In this document: positions 1-10,944 of the stretch, piece after piece
Position numbering within the stretch: position 1 is the stretch's first letter
Layout: every line of letters starts with the position of its first letter
Origin: Solirubrobacter pauli
GTDB taxonomy: Bacteria; Actinomycetota; Thermoleophilia; Solirubrobacterales; Solirubrobacteraceae
DNA length: 64,000 nt
Assembly: GCF_003633755.1 (NCBI RefSeq)
Contig: NZ_RBIL01000001.1
Location: 2,155,426 to 2,219,425 of the forward strand
Direction of reading: 5' to 3'
Notes under the pieces: generated by a model
What the model saw: the letters and a program-made list of their open reading frames with translations, nothing else
The model's database searches: none
Told to the model about the DNA's origin: nothing
Position numbers and translations under genes: made by a program

Positions 1-308
1 GAAGTAGTCGGCGAGGAAGACCGGGAAGTCGGGCGGGACGCGCGCGGTCTCGATGTCCAGCTTGCGCGCGGCGCGCAGGCACACCTCGGCCTCGATCGCG
101 AGCCGGTCCCAGCCCTGGGCGATCAGGTCGTCCTGCCCGAGCGCCTGCGGGTCGATCGTCTCGATGCCGTGCGGCGTGACGCTGTGCGCGTCCAGCACGG
201 ACACGGTCGCCACGCGGCGGCCGTCGTTCTCCAGGTACAGGAACGGGTCGCCGATGCCCGCGGGGATCTCGTGGAACAGCGTGGCCGAGACCTCGGGGGC
301 GCCGTAGA

Positions 309-324
<16 letters not shown>
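1..324 (-). CDS. Aminopeptidase P-like (M24 family) N-terminal domain, partial
   Basis: Open frame of 108 codons that runs off the left edge. It translates to a start-proximal IPAVLIYGAPEVS, a middle containing DPFLYLENDG and an end containing PPDFPVFLADYF. This pattern fits the creatinase-like N-terminal domain that precedes the M24 metallopeptidase domain of Xaa-Pro dipeptidases, but the catalytic part lies outside the window. No ATG, GTG or TTG is in frame near the beginning. A near-perfect Shine-Dalgarno (GGAGGTGATC) sits just before an ATC codon at 324-322, so the proposed start is ATC. It overlaps the end of purB by 16 nt and is probably translated from the same mRNA. Family assignment is by recollection of similar proteins and is moderate. 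Confidence 0.6.
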
Positions 325-1588
<1,264 letters not shown>

Positions 1589-1592
<4 letters not shown>

Positions 1593-2050
1593 ACGTTCAG
1601 TATGCGAGCCGCCAGTGCCGCAGCGTTCTTGGGGTTGTCGACGCCGACCGTCGCCACCGGGACGCCCGGGGGCATCTGGGCGATCGACAGGAGGGCGTCG
1701 AGGCCGCCGGCGACGGTCATCGACGACGTGAGCGGCACGCCGATCACGGGGAGGTCGGTGTGCGCCGCGACCACGCCCGGGAGCGCGGCGGCGAGGCCGG
1801 CGCCGGCGATGATCACCTTCAGACCCCGCATGCGTGCGTTCTTGGCGTACTCGGCGACCATGTCGGGGTCGCGATGGGCGGACATCACGCGGATCTCGTT
1901 GAGGATCCCGCGGTCGGTCAGCTCCTTCGCGGCCTTCTCCATAACCGGCATGTCGGACTTGGAGCCCATGACGATGCCGACGACCGGCGCATCCACCGGC
2001 AGGGCTTCGAGTTCGGTTTCCAGCTGCGTCTCGGTGGTCGGTTCAGTCAT
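1589..2050 (-). CDS. purE: N5-carboxyaminoimidazole ribonucleotide mutase
   Basis: 153 aa from the ATG at 2050, which overlaps the purD stop (ATGA). Longer open frames upstream are only purD read in another frame. VGIVMGSKSDMPVME begins the fold, and SAHRDPD and GAGLAAALPG form the nucleotide-binding and active-site loops, with GVPL and SIAQMPPGVPVATV following. The enzyme converts N5-CAIR to CAIR in the purine pathway. The partner ATPase PurK is not in this window. The first 20 residues are an acidic Thr/Glu-rich extension that is not part of the conserved fold. Confidence 0.95.
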
Positions 2051-3240
2051 CGCGCGATATCTCGTCTGTAGGTCTTGCCAGGGAAGTCGATCTTGTCCGC
2101 CGCAGCATAGGCAGCGGCGCGGGCGGCCTCCCGGTCGGAGCCGAGCGCCGTGACGTTCAGGACGCGTCCGCCCGCGGTGACGATGGCGCCGTCCTCCGTG
2201 GCGGTGCCCGCGTGGGTGACCTCGGCGTCGGCCGCGTCGAGCCCGGTGATCACGTCGCCGGACGACGAGGTGGCCGGGTAGCCGCGGGAGGCGAGCACGA
2301 CGGTCACGCACGCGCGCTCGTCCCACTCGAGCTCGACGCCGCTCAGGCCGCCGGGCGTGGTCGCGCGCACGAACAGGTCGAGGATGTCCGACTTCAGGCG
2401 CGGGAGGACGACCTGCGTCTCCGGGTCGCCGAAGCGGACGTTGAACTCGAGCGTCGACGGGCCGTCCTCGGTGAGCATCAGGCCCGCGTAGAGGACGCCG
2501 TGGAAGGGCGTCCCGCGCCGCTTGAGCTCGTCCACCACCGGCTGCAGAATGCGCACGCGCACGTCCTCGATCAGCTCGGGCGTGGCGCCGTCGACCGGCG
2601 AGTAGGCGCCCATGCCGCCCGTGTTGGGGCCGGTGTCGCCCTCGCCGATGCGCTTGAAGTCACGCGCCGGGGCGAGCGGGATGGCGTTCTCGCCGTCGCA
2701 CAGCGCCAGGACCGAGAGCTCGGTGCCCTGGAGGAACTCCTCGACGACGACGGGCACCTCGCCGAAGCGCTGCTCGACGAGCATCTCCTCCAGCGCGGCG
2801 CGCGCCTCGGCCTCGTCGCCCGCGATCACGACGCCCTTGCCGGCGGCGAGGCCGTCGGCCTTGATCACCGTGGGGTAGCGGGCGATGGCGCCGAGCCCGG
2901 CCTCGACGCTGTGGACGACCGTGTACGCAGCGGTCGGGACCCCCGCGGCGATCATCACCTCCTTGGCGTGCGCCTTGGAGCCTTCGAGCTGAGCGGCGGC
3001 CGCGCTGGGACCGAAGACCGGCACCGGGCAGTCGTCGGCGAAGCCCGCGACCAGCGGCGCCTCCGGGCCGACGACGACGAGGTCGAAACCGTCGAGCTTG
3101 TTCGGATCGTGGTACGGGGCGTCGGCCGCGATCCCGGCGTTGCCGGGCGCGCAGAAGACCTCAGGCGCCTGGGGCGAGCGCTTGAGCGCCCGCACGATGG
3201 CGTGTTCGCGGCCTCCGCCGCCGATGACAAGAACCTTCAC
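2047..3240 (-). CDS. purD: Phosphoribosylamine-glycine ligase (GAR synthetase)
   Basis: 397 aa, slightly shorter than the usual 420. It ligates glycine to phosphoribosylamine using ATP, the second step of purine synthesis. KVLVIGGGGREHA opens the N-terminal domain. The ATP-grasp part contains KADGLAAGKGV near residue 130, EEFLQGTELSVL near 165, GPNTGGMGAYSP near 203 and the metal-binding EFNVRFGDPETQ near 266. The ATG overlaps the stop of the upstream GYD gene (ATGA), so translation is probably coupled to it. Confidence 0.97.
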   Translation of the reverse strand: MKVLVIGGGGREHAIVRALKRSPQAPEVFCAPGNAGIAADAPYHDPNKLDGFDLVVVGPEAPLVAGFADDCPVPVFGPSAAAAQLEGSKAHAKEVMIAAGVPTAAYTVVHSVEAGLGAIARYPTVIKADGLAAGKGVVIAGDEAEARAALEEMLVEQRFGEVPVVVEEFLQGTELSVLALCDGENAIPLAPARDFKRIGEGDTGPNTGGMGAYSPVDGATPELIEDVRVRILQPVVDELKRRGTPFHGVLYAGLMLTEDGPSTLEFNVRFGDPETQVVLPRLKSDILDLFVRATTPGGLSGVELEWDERACVTVVLASRGYPATSSSGDVITGLDAADAEVTHAGTATEDGAIVTAGGRVLNVTALGSDREAARAAAYAAADKIDFPGKTYRRDIAR

Positions 3241-3518
3241 AGGGCAGCGATGAAATCATCAATCGGAATCGCGATCAGCGTTTCGTACCGACCGGACCCC
3301 CGCGATCCCAGCTCCAGCGAGATCCGCGCCATCGTCGTGTCGTCGGGCGCCTCGATCACGTTCACGAAGTCGAACGAGCCCAGGGTCGCCCACTGCGCCT
3401 TGACCTCGGCGCCGAGCTGCTGCACCTCGCGGTTGACCTCGCGGATGCGGCTCGGGTTGTTCTTGACGGTCTGGACTCCCTCAGGCGTGAGCGTCGAAAG
3501 CATGATGTAGGTCGGCAC
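3237..3518 (-). CDS. GYD-domain small protein
   Basis: 93 aa, starting with GTG at 3518 behind a strong Shine-Dalgarno (GAGGAGG). The sequence TYIMLSTLTPEGVQTVKNNPSR with a later GSFDFVNVIEAPDD and ELGSRGSGRYETL is typical of the GYD family, a small ferredoxin-like alpha/beta fold of unknown biochemical role. It is the first gene of the purD-purE-purB operon and overlaps purD by 4 nt. The position suggests a link to purine synthesis, but the sequence shows no catalytic motif. It should not be confused with PurS, which is of similar size but different sequence. Confidence 0.8.
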   Translation of the reverse strand: MPTYIMLSTLTPEGVQTVKNNPSRIREVNREVQQLGAEVKAQWATLGSFDFVNVIEAPDDTTMARISLELGSRGSGRYETLIAIPIDDFIAAL

Positions 3519-4241
3519 AGCGTCCTCCTCGATGAGTTCTGTGAACCTTCTACCGAACCTCCGTCGCCCATGCCGTGTTCATGACGTCGATGTTCCTGCG
3601 CACCACCGCCACCGCCACCGCCCTTTTCGCCCTGCTCGCCGGGTCGGCTTCCGCCGCGACCCTGACGCGGCCGCTCGACCCGTGCTACGTCGTCGCCACG
3701 GAGGCGCAACGGCAGAGCGTGCTGGTCGAGGCGGAGGGCTTCACACCGTTCAGCAAGGTCGACATCTTCGTCGACGAGGTGCTGCAGGACCAGCCGCCGA
3801 CGCTCTGGGACGGGAAGATCTCGGGCCGCGTGCTGGCGCCCTGGAGCGAGGTCGGCCAGCGCGCGTTCACGCTGCGCGTGTCCGAGCCCGCCAAGCCGGA
3901 GAACACGATCGAGGCGACGTCGCTGGTGACGCGGCTGTCGGTGCAGCAGTCGCCGTCCCGGGCGCGGACGGCCGACCGCGTGCGCTTCCGCGGCAGCGGC
4001 TTCCTGCAGGCGGGCCTGCCCGTGTACGCGCACTACGTGTTCGCCGGCAAGGCGCGCAAGACCGTCAAGCTCAACGTGCCGCAGGGTCCCTGCGGCACGT
4101 TCTCGGTCAAACGCCGGCAGTTCCCGTTCAAGAACAGCCCGCGCGTGGGCGTGTGGACGATCTGGTTCGATCAGAACCCGCGCTACGACCCGAAGGCGGC
4201 CGGCACGCGGGTTCCGATGACCATCAAGGTGCGTCGGACCA

Positions 4242-6806
<2,565 letters not shown>

Positions 6807-6816
6807 GTGGTCCTAA

Positions 6817-6866
6817 ATCTCAGTCGGGTTGACTGAGATATTAGCTGCCGCACCCCTACGGATCAA
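6817..6866 (-). promoter_or_regulatory. clpB promoter with HspR-type inverted repeat
   Basis: On the minus strand there is -35 TTGATC (6866-6861), a 17-nt spacer and -10 TAATAT (6843-6838). Directly downstream is a perfect 9-bp inverted repeat with 5-nt loop, ATCTCAGTC-n5-GACTGAGAT at 6817-6839, lying 11-33 nt before the clpB ATG. The same repeat occurs at the dnaK promoter. Repressor binding here would block the -10 and the transcription start. The binder is inferred to be HspR, whose gene is in the dnaK operon. The -35 lies inside the end of the ferredoxin gene. Confidence 0.8.
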
Positions 6867-7065
6867 CCTCAATTCCGCTCGCCGCTTCGAGGAGGATGAT
6901 CGCGCCGGCGGGGCAGGCGCGCGCCGCTTGCCGCAGCTGCTCGTCGGTCCCGGGGGCGTGCTGCTCCGCGACGTCCCCTTCGAGGATGAACACGTTCGGC
7001 GCGACGTGGACGCAATCGCCGTGGCCGAGGCAGGCGGCGTCGTCGATCTGGGCGATGAGGGTCAT
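6856..7065 (-). CDS. 3Fe-4S type ferredoxin
   Basis: 69 aa. Cysteines at 12, 18 and 51 (CLGHGDC and ACPAGAI) are spaced as in the small 3Fe-4S ferredoxins of actinobacteria that serve cytochromes P450. The position of the fourth ligand is His15 rather than Cys, which favours a 3Fe-4S cluster. The protein is acidic and cytosolic. Its ATG overlaps the stop of the flavin reductase gene by 4 nt, so the reductase is the natural redox partner. It is the last gene of the six-gene redox operon. Confidence 0.88.
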   Translation of the reverse strand: MTLIAQIDDAACLGHGDCVHVAPNVFILEGDVAEQHAPGTDEQLRQAARACPAGAIILLEAASGIEVDP

Positions 7066-7982
7066 GCGGCCTCCTTGAGGGCTTGGCGTGCCTGGCGCAC
7101 GCGGTGCGGTTCGTTGAGCAGGACGACGGCGCTGAGCCGGCCGGCGCGGCTGTAGGTCAGGTCCCCGTTGGGCGTCGCGTCGCGGGGGTCGCCGACGCGC
7201 TGGATGCGGACGCCGTGCTGGTCGGACCAGACGAGCGGCGCCGGCTCGGGCTTGGGCTGCAGGCCGAGCATGCGGCGGGCGGCGCTCTGCCCCTGCGTGA
7301 CGGCCGCCTCCCAGTGGGCGCTGCCGGTGACGTCCCCGGCGTGGAAGACGTTCGGGCCGGTCGCGGTCCAGTTCGGCCTGACGCCGACCGCGACGAGGAT
7401 CGTGTCGGCGTTCAGCGGCCCGGTATTGGGGTTGCCCAGCCGCAGCTCGACGCCGTTGTCCTCGTGCAGGCGCCGGAGGTGGTGGCCGCCGCCCGGGCCC
7501 ATCAGGGCGTCGAACGGGTTCGGGTCGAGGTCGATCAGCGTGGTGCGGATGCCGCGCGCGACGGCGGCGGACGCGACCTCCTGGCCGATCAGGCCGGCGC
7601 CGACGATCGCGAGGTGGCGCGTGGTGGTGAGCGCCTCGTCGAGGGCGATCGCGTCCTCGCGGGTGCGCAGGGTGTGCGCGTGCGGGAAGGCGTCCAGCGT
7701 GATCGGCGTGGCGCCGGTGGCGATCAACGCCGTGTCGTAGGTGAGCGCGTGGAGGTCGGTGACCCGCTGTTGGCGGAAGTCGACGTCGTGGTCGCGGTAC
7801 CAGCGGTCCGGCTTGAGGCGGACGTCCGGCCGCTCGCCCTTGAGGAAGGCCTTCGAGAGCGGCGGGCGGTCGTAGGGCAGCTCGTCGCCGTACATGGCGA
7901 TCGGGCCGTCGTGGCCGAGGGCGCGCAGGGTCTCCGCGCAGCGTTGCGCGGCGAGTCCGGCGCCGATCAGGACGACTCTCAT
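7062..7982 (-). CDS. FAD-dependent ferredoxin reductase-like oxidoreductase
   Basis: 306 aa pyridine nucleotide-disulphide oxidoreductase. VVLIGAGLAAQRCAETL at the N-terminus binds FAD, PYDRPPLSKAFL matches the ferredoxin/rubredoxin reductase subfamily, ALIATGATP is the linker motif, AIVGAGLIGQEVA near residue 125 is the NAD(P)H site, and VFHAGDVTG near 210 is the second FAD motif. Family members are usually about 400 aa, so the interdomain and C-terminal dimerisation parts are shortened. It should pass electrons between NAD(P)H and the adjacent ferredoxin. It overlaps both neighbours by ATGA. Confidence 0.88.
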   Translation of the reverse strand: MRVVLIGAGLAAQRCAETLRALGHDGPIAMYGDELPYDRPPLSKAFLKGERPDVRLKPDRWYRDHDVDFRQQRVTDLHALTYDTALIATGATPITLDAFPHAHTLRTREDAIALDEALTTTRHLAIVGAGLIGQEVASAAVARGIRTTLIDLDPNPFDALMGPGGGHHLRRLHEDNGVELRLGNPNTGPLNADTILVAVGVRPNWTATGPNVFHAGDVTGSAHWEAAVTQGQSAARRMLGLQPKPEPAPLVWSDQHGVRIQRVGDPRDATPNGDLTYSRAGRLSAVVLLNEPHRVRQARQALKEAA

Positions 7983-8527
7983 GCGGTGGCCCCCTTCGGG
8001 CGAGGTCTCTTGGCCAGGCGCGCGAGGAGCAGCGCGGCGGCGGGGACGGCCGTCGCGAGCATGAACGCGCGCAGCCAGGACGAGCCGGCGTCGGTGCCGG
8101 CCCCGAGCGTGTGGATCAGGCCGAGGACGTAGACGACCGGCGTGGCGCGGTGCAGCTTGCGCCAGCGCTTGCCGCCGATGCGGCGGCGGGCGTAGAAGCT
8201 CAGGCCGAGCGCCGCGGCCAGGTAGCCGGCGATGATGCCGAGGCCGACGTAGACCGGCTTGAAGTCGATCACGAACGGGATCGCGATGCCGGCGACGCCG
8301 GGCTCGAGGAAGCCGTCGCCGAGCAGGGCGAGGCCGTGCACGGCGATCGCGATCAGGGAAGCGAGCGCCGTCTGCTCGTGGATGGCGACGAGCGCTCGGC
8401 GGCGCTGCGGTGGTCCCCCGAGGCCGGCGGCGAGCGTGAGGCCGATCAGAACCGACGTGGCGACCAGCAGGAGCGCCACGACGCCTGCGGAGCGGCTGAC
8501 GAGCCAGAGCTCGTGACCTTCTGTCAT
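7979..8527 (-). CDS. Ferric-reductase-like transmembrane haem protein
   Basis: 182 aa from the ATG at 8527, which overlaps the apbE stop; the longer upstream frame is a shadow of apbE. It has four to five hydrophobic segments (about 14-34, 50-70, 85-110, 128-145, 152-170). His50 and His64, and His126 and His139, form two pairs spaced 14 and 13 apart, as expected for bis-haem ligation across two helices in the YedZ/MsrQ and ferric reductase family. It lacks the cytosolic FAD/NAD domain of full ferric reductases. That function could come from the neighbouring reductase and ferredoxin. Its role is inferred to be transmembrane electron transfer. Confidence 0.82.
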   Translation of the reverse strand: MTEGHELWLVSRSAGVVALLLVATSVLIGLTLAAGLGGPPQRRRALVAIHEQTALASLIAIAVHGLALLGDGFLEPGVAGIAIPFVIDFKPVYVGLGIIAGYLAAALGLSFYARRRIGGKRWRKLHRATPVVYVLGLIHTLGAGTDAGSSWLRAFMLATAVPAAALLLARLAKRPRPKGATA

Positions 8528-9381
8528 GCGTGGATCACCGATCCGTCGTCGAGGATGAACAGGCCGCCGTGGCGGCGGAGCCATCGGTGTGCGTGATCGG
8601 GGCCGCTGAGCAGCGCGGCCTTGGCGAGCGTGTCCGCCTCGGCGGCGGTGGGCGCGAGCGCCGTGGTGCCGATCACGCCCGTCCACGCGGGTTCGCGCGT
8701 GGCGGGGTCGAGGATGTGGTGGCGCGGCGTGCCGTCGGGCGCGCGCCACAGGCGGCGGTCGACGCCCGACGTGGCGACCGCCTGATCCTGGAGTTGCAGG
8801 GTCTCGACCGTCTCGCCCGTGAGCGGGTGCCGGACGTTGACCGCGAACGCGCCGGAGACGCGCAGGTCGCCGCCGCAGTCGATCGCCCAGCGGCCGCCGT
8901 TGAGGCGCAACGCGAGCATGTCGACCGCGAGGCCCTTGCCGATCCCGCCCGTGTCGAGCTGGAGACCCGGCGGGCGGCGGATCGAGTGGTCGGTGACCTC
9001 GACGCGCGTCCACGCGCTGCCGGGAGTGGCGGGCGCGCGCGGCGGGGCTTGGTCGAGCGCGTCCTCGAGCGGCAGCTCGGGGTCGCGACGCGTGCGGTCG
9101 TACCCGTTCGCCTCGAGCGCCTGGGTGAGCGTCGGGTCGACGAGCCCGCTCGTGAGCTCGGCGGCCACGAGCCCGGCGGACACCGCGGCGCGCAGCAGCG
9201 CCGACGCCTCGACCTCCGCGTGCGGGCTCGCGTTCAGCCGCGACAGCTCGCTCTCCGGCCGGAACCGCGAGAGCGCGCGATCGAAGTCGTGCAGGAACTC
9301 CTGGCACGCGAGCGCCGTGGCCTCGTCCGCGACCACGAGCCGCACCGTCGTGCCCATGCAGTCGAACGACCGGTCCGTCAT
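8524..9381 (-). CDS. apbE: FAD:protein FMN transferase (ApbE family)
   Basis: 285 aa. ApbE enzymes transfer FMN from FAD to a Thr or Ser of an acceptor protein. Family features: FDCMGTTVRL at the N-terminus, FRPESELSRLN near 40, LDTGGIGKGLAVD near 145, an AIDCGGDLRVSG strand and HHILDPATREPA near 225. The protein starts directly at the domain without a signal peptide or lipobox, unlike most extracytoplasmic ApbE, so it may act in the cytosol. No protein in the operon shows a recognisable FMN-binding domain with an SGAT-type acceptor site. It overlaps both neighbours by 4 nt. Confidence 0.92.
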   Translation of the reverse strand: MTDRSFDCMGTTVRLVVADEATALACQEFLHDFDRALSRFRPESELSRLNASPHAEVEASALLRAAVSAGLVAAELTSGLVDPTLTQALEANGYDRTRRDPELPLEDALDQAPPRAPATPGSAWTRVEVTDHSIRRPPGLQLDTGGIGKGLAVDMLALRLNGGRWAIDCGGDLRVSGAFAVNVRHPLTGETVETLQLQDQAVATSGVDRRLWRAPDGTPRHHILDPATREPAWTGVIGTTALAPTAAEADTLAKAALLSGPDHAHRWLRRHGGLFILDDGSVIHA

Positions 9382-10061
9382 GACGAGCGCGTCTCCAACG
9401 GGGCGGGAGCCGGCGCCGCGGGCGCGGGCGCGGGTGCCGGGGCGGGCGCGGCCGGTGCGGGCGCCGCGGCCGACCCCGACGACGCAGGCGCGGACGGCGC
9501 CGTCGTCTGCGGCTGCGCCGGCGGCGTGGCGCCCCGCCGCGGCCGGTGCTCGACGATCCGCGTGACGATCACCCGCCGGACGACGACCTGCCGTGGCGCC
9601 TGCGGTGCCGCCGCCACGAGCTGCGGCTCGCCCTTGCCGATCGCCGGGTCCGCCCCCGCTCGCATCTGAAACGCGAGCAGCGCGACGATCACGAAGAACG
9701 TGCCGAGCGAGGCCGCGACGACCGGGAAGGCGCTGGGCTTCTTGATCGGCCGCCGCGCGGCGCGCGGCGAAGCGCCCGGTGCGGTGCGCGGCGGAGGCGC
9801 GTCGGGATCGGAAGCGGCCGGACCGGCTGCTGGGACTGGGGGTGGCACCGGCCCGGCCACTTGGTGACGCGCCGAGCCCGCGCCGGCGGGCTCGTCGCCG
9901 GCCGCGCCCACGATGGGGTCGGCGGCGGCGGGCGTCGAGGACTCGTGCTCGCGAGCGCCCGCGGCGGCGCGCGGCGCGCTCGTGGGCAGCGGCGGCAGCT
10001 TCTGCGTCGGCGCTTCGCTGCGCTCGGGGCGGGGCGGCTCGTCCCAGCGGCGGTCAGTCAT
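9378..10061 (-). CDS. Single-pass membrane protein with Pro/Ala-rich arms
   Basis: 227 aa from the ATG at 10061, overlapping the upstream gene by 8 nt. Residues 1-110 are a disordered Pro/Ala/Glu-rich cytosolic arm ending in RRPIKKPS. Residues 112-131 form one transmembrane helix. The outside part carries a short strand-like segment VVVRRVIVTRIVEHR (about 162-176) and then an Ala/Pro tail of roughly 45 residues. A similar basic strand (KTIRRTVHVVRR) occurs in the preceding gene product. No known family. Position inside the ApbE/ferric-reductase operon suggests a scaffold or acceptor for that system. Confidence 0.75.
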   Translation of the reverse strand: MTDRRWDEPPRPERSEAPTQKLPPLPTSAPRAAAGAREHESSTPAAADPIVGAAGDEPAGAGSARHQVAGPVPPPVPAAGPAASDPDAPPPRTAPGASPRAARRPIKKPSAFPVVAASLGTFFVIVALLAFQMRAGADPAIGKGEPQLVAAAPQAPRQVVVRRVIVTRIVEHRPRRGATPPAQPQTTAPSAPASSGSAAAPAPAAPAPAPAPAPAAPAPAPLETRSS

Positions 10062-10617
10062 CGTCGTCGTCTCCGCCGCGCCCACGGCCGCGTCCGCGGC
10101 CCGAGTCGCCATCGCCGTCGTCGTCGCCGCCCCGGCCGCGGCCGTGGCCCGAACCGTCGTCGTCGCCCCGGCCGCCGCCGTGGCGCGAGTCGTCGTCGCC
10201 GCCTCGGCCGCGCTCGTGGCCCGAGTCGTCGCCCTCGCTGCCCCGGCCGCGGCTGCGGCTCGAGTCGTCGTCGCCGCTGTCCCGGCCGCGGCTGCGGCTC
10301 GAGTCGTCGTCGCCGCTGCGGGCGGACCGGGCGGCGGGTGCCGGCGCGGGGGCGGCCGGGGCGCTCGTGCGCGGCGCGGAGGACGCGCCCGTGCCGCCAC
10401 TGGTGGAGGACGACGATGCGTCGCCGTCGCGGCGGACGACGTGGACGGTGCGGCGGATCGTCTTGGTCCGCACCTCGGGGGTCGGGGTCGCGGACGGCGT
10501 GGCCGCCGCGATCGTCGGCCGCGGCGGCGTGGACGGCAGGGCGACCGCCGCCACGGCGACGCCGCCGAGCGCCGACAGCAGGGCGACGGCGACGATGACG
10601 GGGGTGCGCAGGCTCAT
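10054..10617 (-). CDS. Secreted or anchored protein with Asp/Arg-Gly repeat tail
   Basis: 187 aa from the ATG at 10617; an in-frame start at 10629 is possible. The N-terminus LRTPVIVAVALLSALGGVAVAAVAL is a signal peptide or anchor. A Thr/Pro linker and a KTIRRTVHVVRRDG strand follow. From about residue 95 to the end the protein is a low-complexity tail of DDD, SRSRGR and RGRGRGG blocks, ending in five Asp. The tail is built from units of 11-13 residues, two of them nearly identical at DNA level. It is the first gene of the redox operon. The tail might bind metal ions or a charged surface, but no function is known. Confidence 0.7.
   Translation of the reverse strand: MSLRTPVIVAVALLSALGGVAVAAVALPSTPPRPTIAAATPSATPTPEVRTKTIRRTVHVVRRDGDASSSSTSGGTGASSAPRTSAPAAPAPAPAARSARSGDDDSSRSRGRDSGDDDSSRSRGRGSEGDDSGHERGRGGDDDSRHGGGRGDDDGSGHGRGRGGDDDGDGDSGRGRGRGRGGDDDDD
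10242..10318. repeat. Perfect 38-bp direct repeat, period 39 bp
   Basis: 10242-10279 and 10281-10318 are identical. The 39-bp period is 13 codons, so the repeat adds one in-frame DDDSSRSRGR-type unit to the tail of the encoded protein. This is a site where slippage would change tail length without breaking the frame. Confidence 0.9.
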
Positions 10618-10657
10618 GCCACACACCATCGGCTCCGGTCACCCAAGCGGCGGGTAG

Positions 10658-10679
10658 GCGAAGGGAAAGCTTTGGCAAA
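10658..10679 (-). promoter_or_regulatory. Putative response-regulator box (11-bp direct repeats)
   Basis: On the minus strand, TTTGCCAAAGC is followed directly by TTTCCCTTCGC, two 11-bp units in tandem, ending about 40 nt before the first redox-operon gene. The promoter of the upstream two-component system has TTTCCCTTCTC and TTTGCCTTCGG in the same 11-bp phase. OmpR/PhoB-type regulators bind such tandem 11-bp repeats, so this is a candidate target of the regulator encoded at 12656-13357. Confidence 0.5.
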
Positions 10680-10718
10680 AGGTGCCATGACCGCCCACGA
10701 AGGCCCAGCCGTGCAGGG

Positions 10719-10767
10719 GGGGTGGGCCGGGGAAGTTTCGCTATTGGAAAGCCAGCCGGCCCACCCC
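10719..10767. repeat. 12-bp inverted repeat in the 327-bp gap 10618-10944
   Basis: GGGGTGGGCCGG (10719-10730) and its exact complement CCGGCCCACCCC (10756-10767) flank 25 nt. A smaller hairpin, GGAACGCG-aac-CGCGTTCC, lies at 10799-10817. In minus-strand RNA these would form strong structures in the leader of the redox operon. The gap otherwise holds the 14-bp hairpin at 10869-10904 and the regulator box at 10658-10679, and I see no gene in it. Confidence 0.7.
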
Positions 10768-10868
10768 TCGCGAAACCGGTCCTCGCCCTACAAGACGGGG
10801 AACGCGAACCGCGTTCCACAGTCCGGGGAACCTGGCTCACCCGCACAAGAGCGCGCCGGTCGCGACGG

Positions 10869-10904
10869 GTCAAGCAACTCGCCGCGAAGCGCGAGTTGCT
10901 TGAC
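10869..10904 (-). terminator. 14-bp perfect hairpin after the two-component operon
   Basis: GTCAAGCAACTCGC (10869-10882) pairs exactly with GCGAGTTGCTTGAC (10891-10904) across an 8-nt loop. It lies 41 nt past the stop of the small secreted protein gene and well before the redox operon start. No U-tract follows, so it is an atypical terminator candidate or an mRNA-stabilising 3' hairpin. Confidence 0.55.
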
Positions 10905-10944
10905 GCGGCGCCAGACGGTGTGCTCAGCCGTTCCCGCGGCCGCG

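Noticed and set aside
3237-3518. PurS, the small FGAM synthase subunit
   Set aside because: Size and operon fit, but the sequence is GYD-type and no purQ or purL is adjacent.
10618-10690. Possible c-di-GMP-I (GEMM) riboswitch before the redox operon
   Set aside because: The minus strand has CAAAGC...GCCTACC...GGGTGACCG, which resembles the 3' half of the motif, but the conserved 5' stem with GAAA loop and the second-stem pairing are absent.
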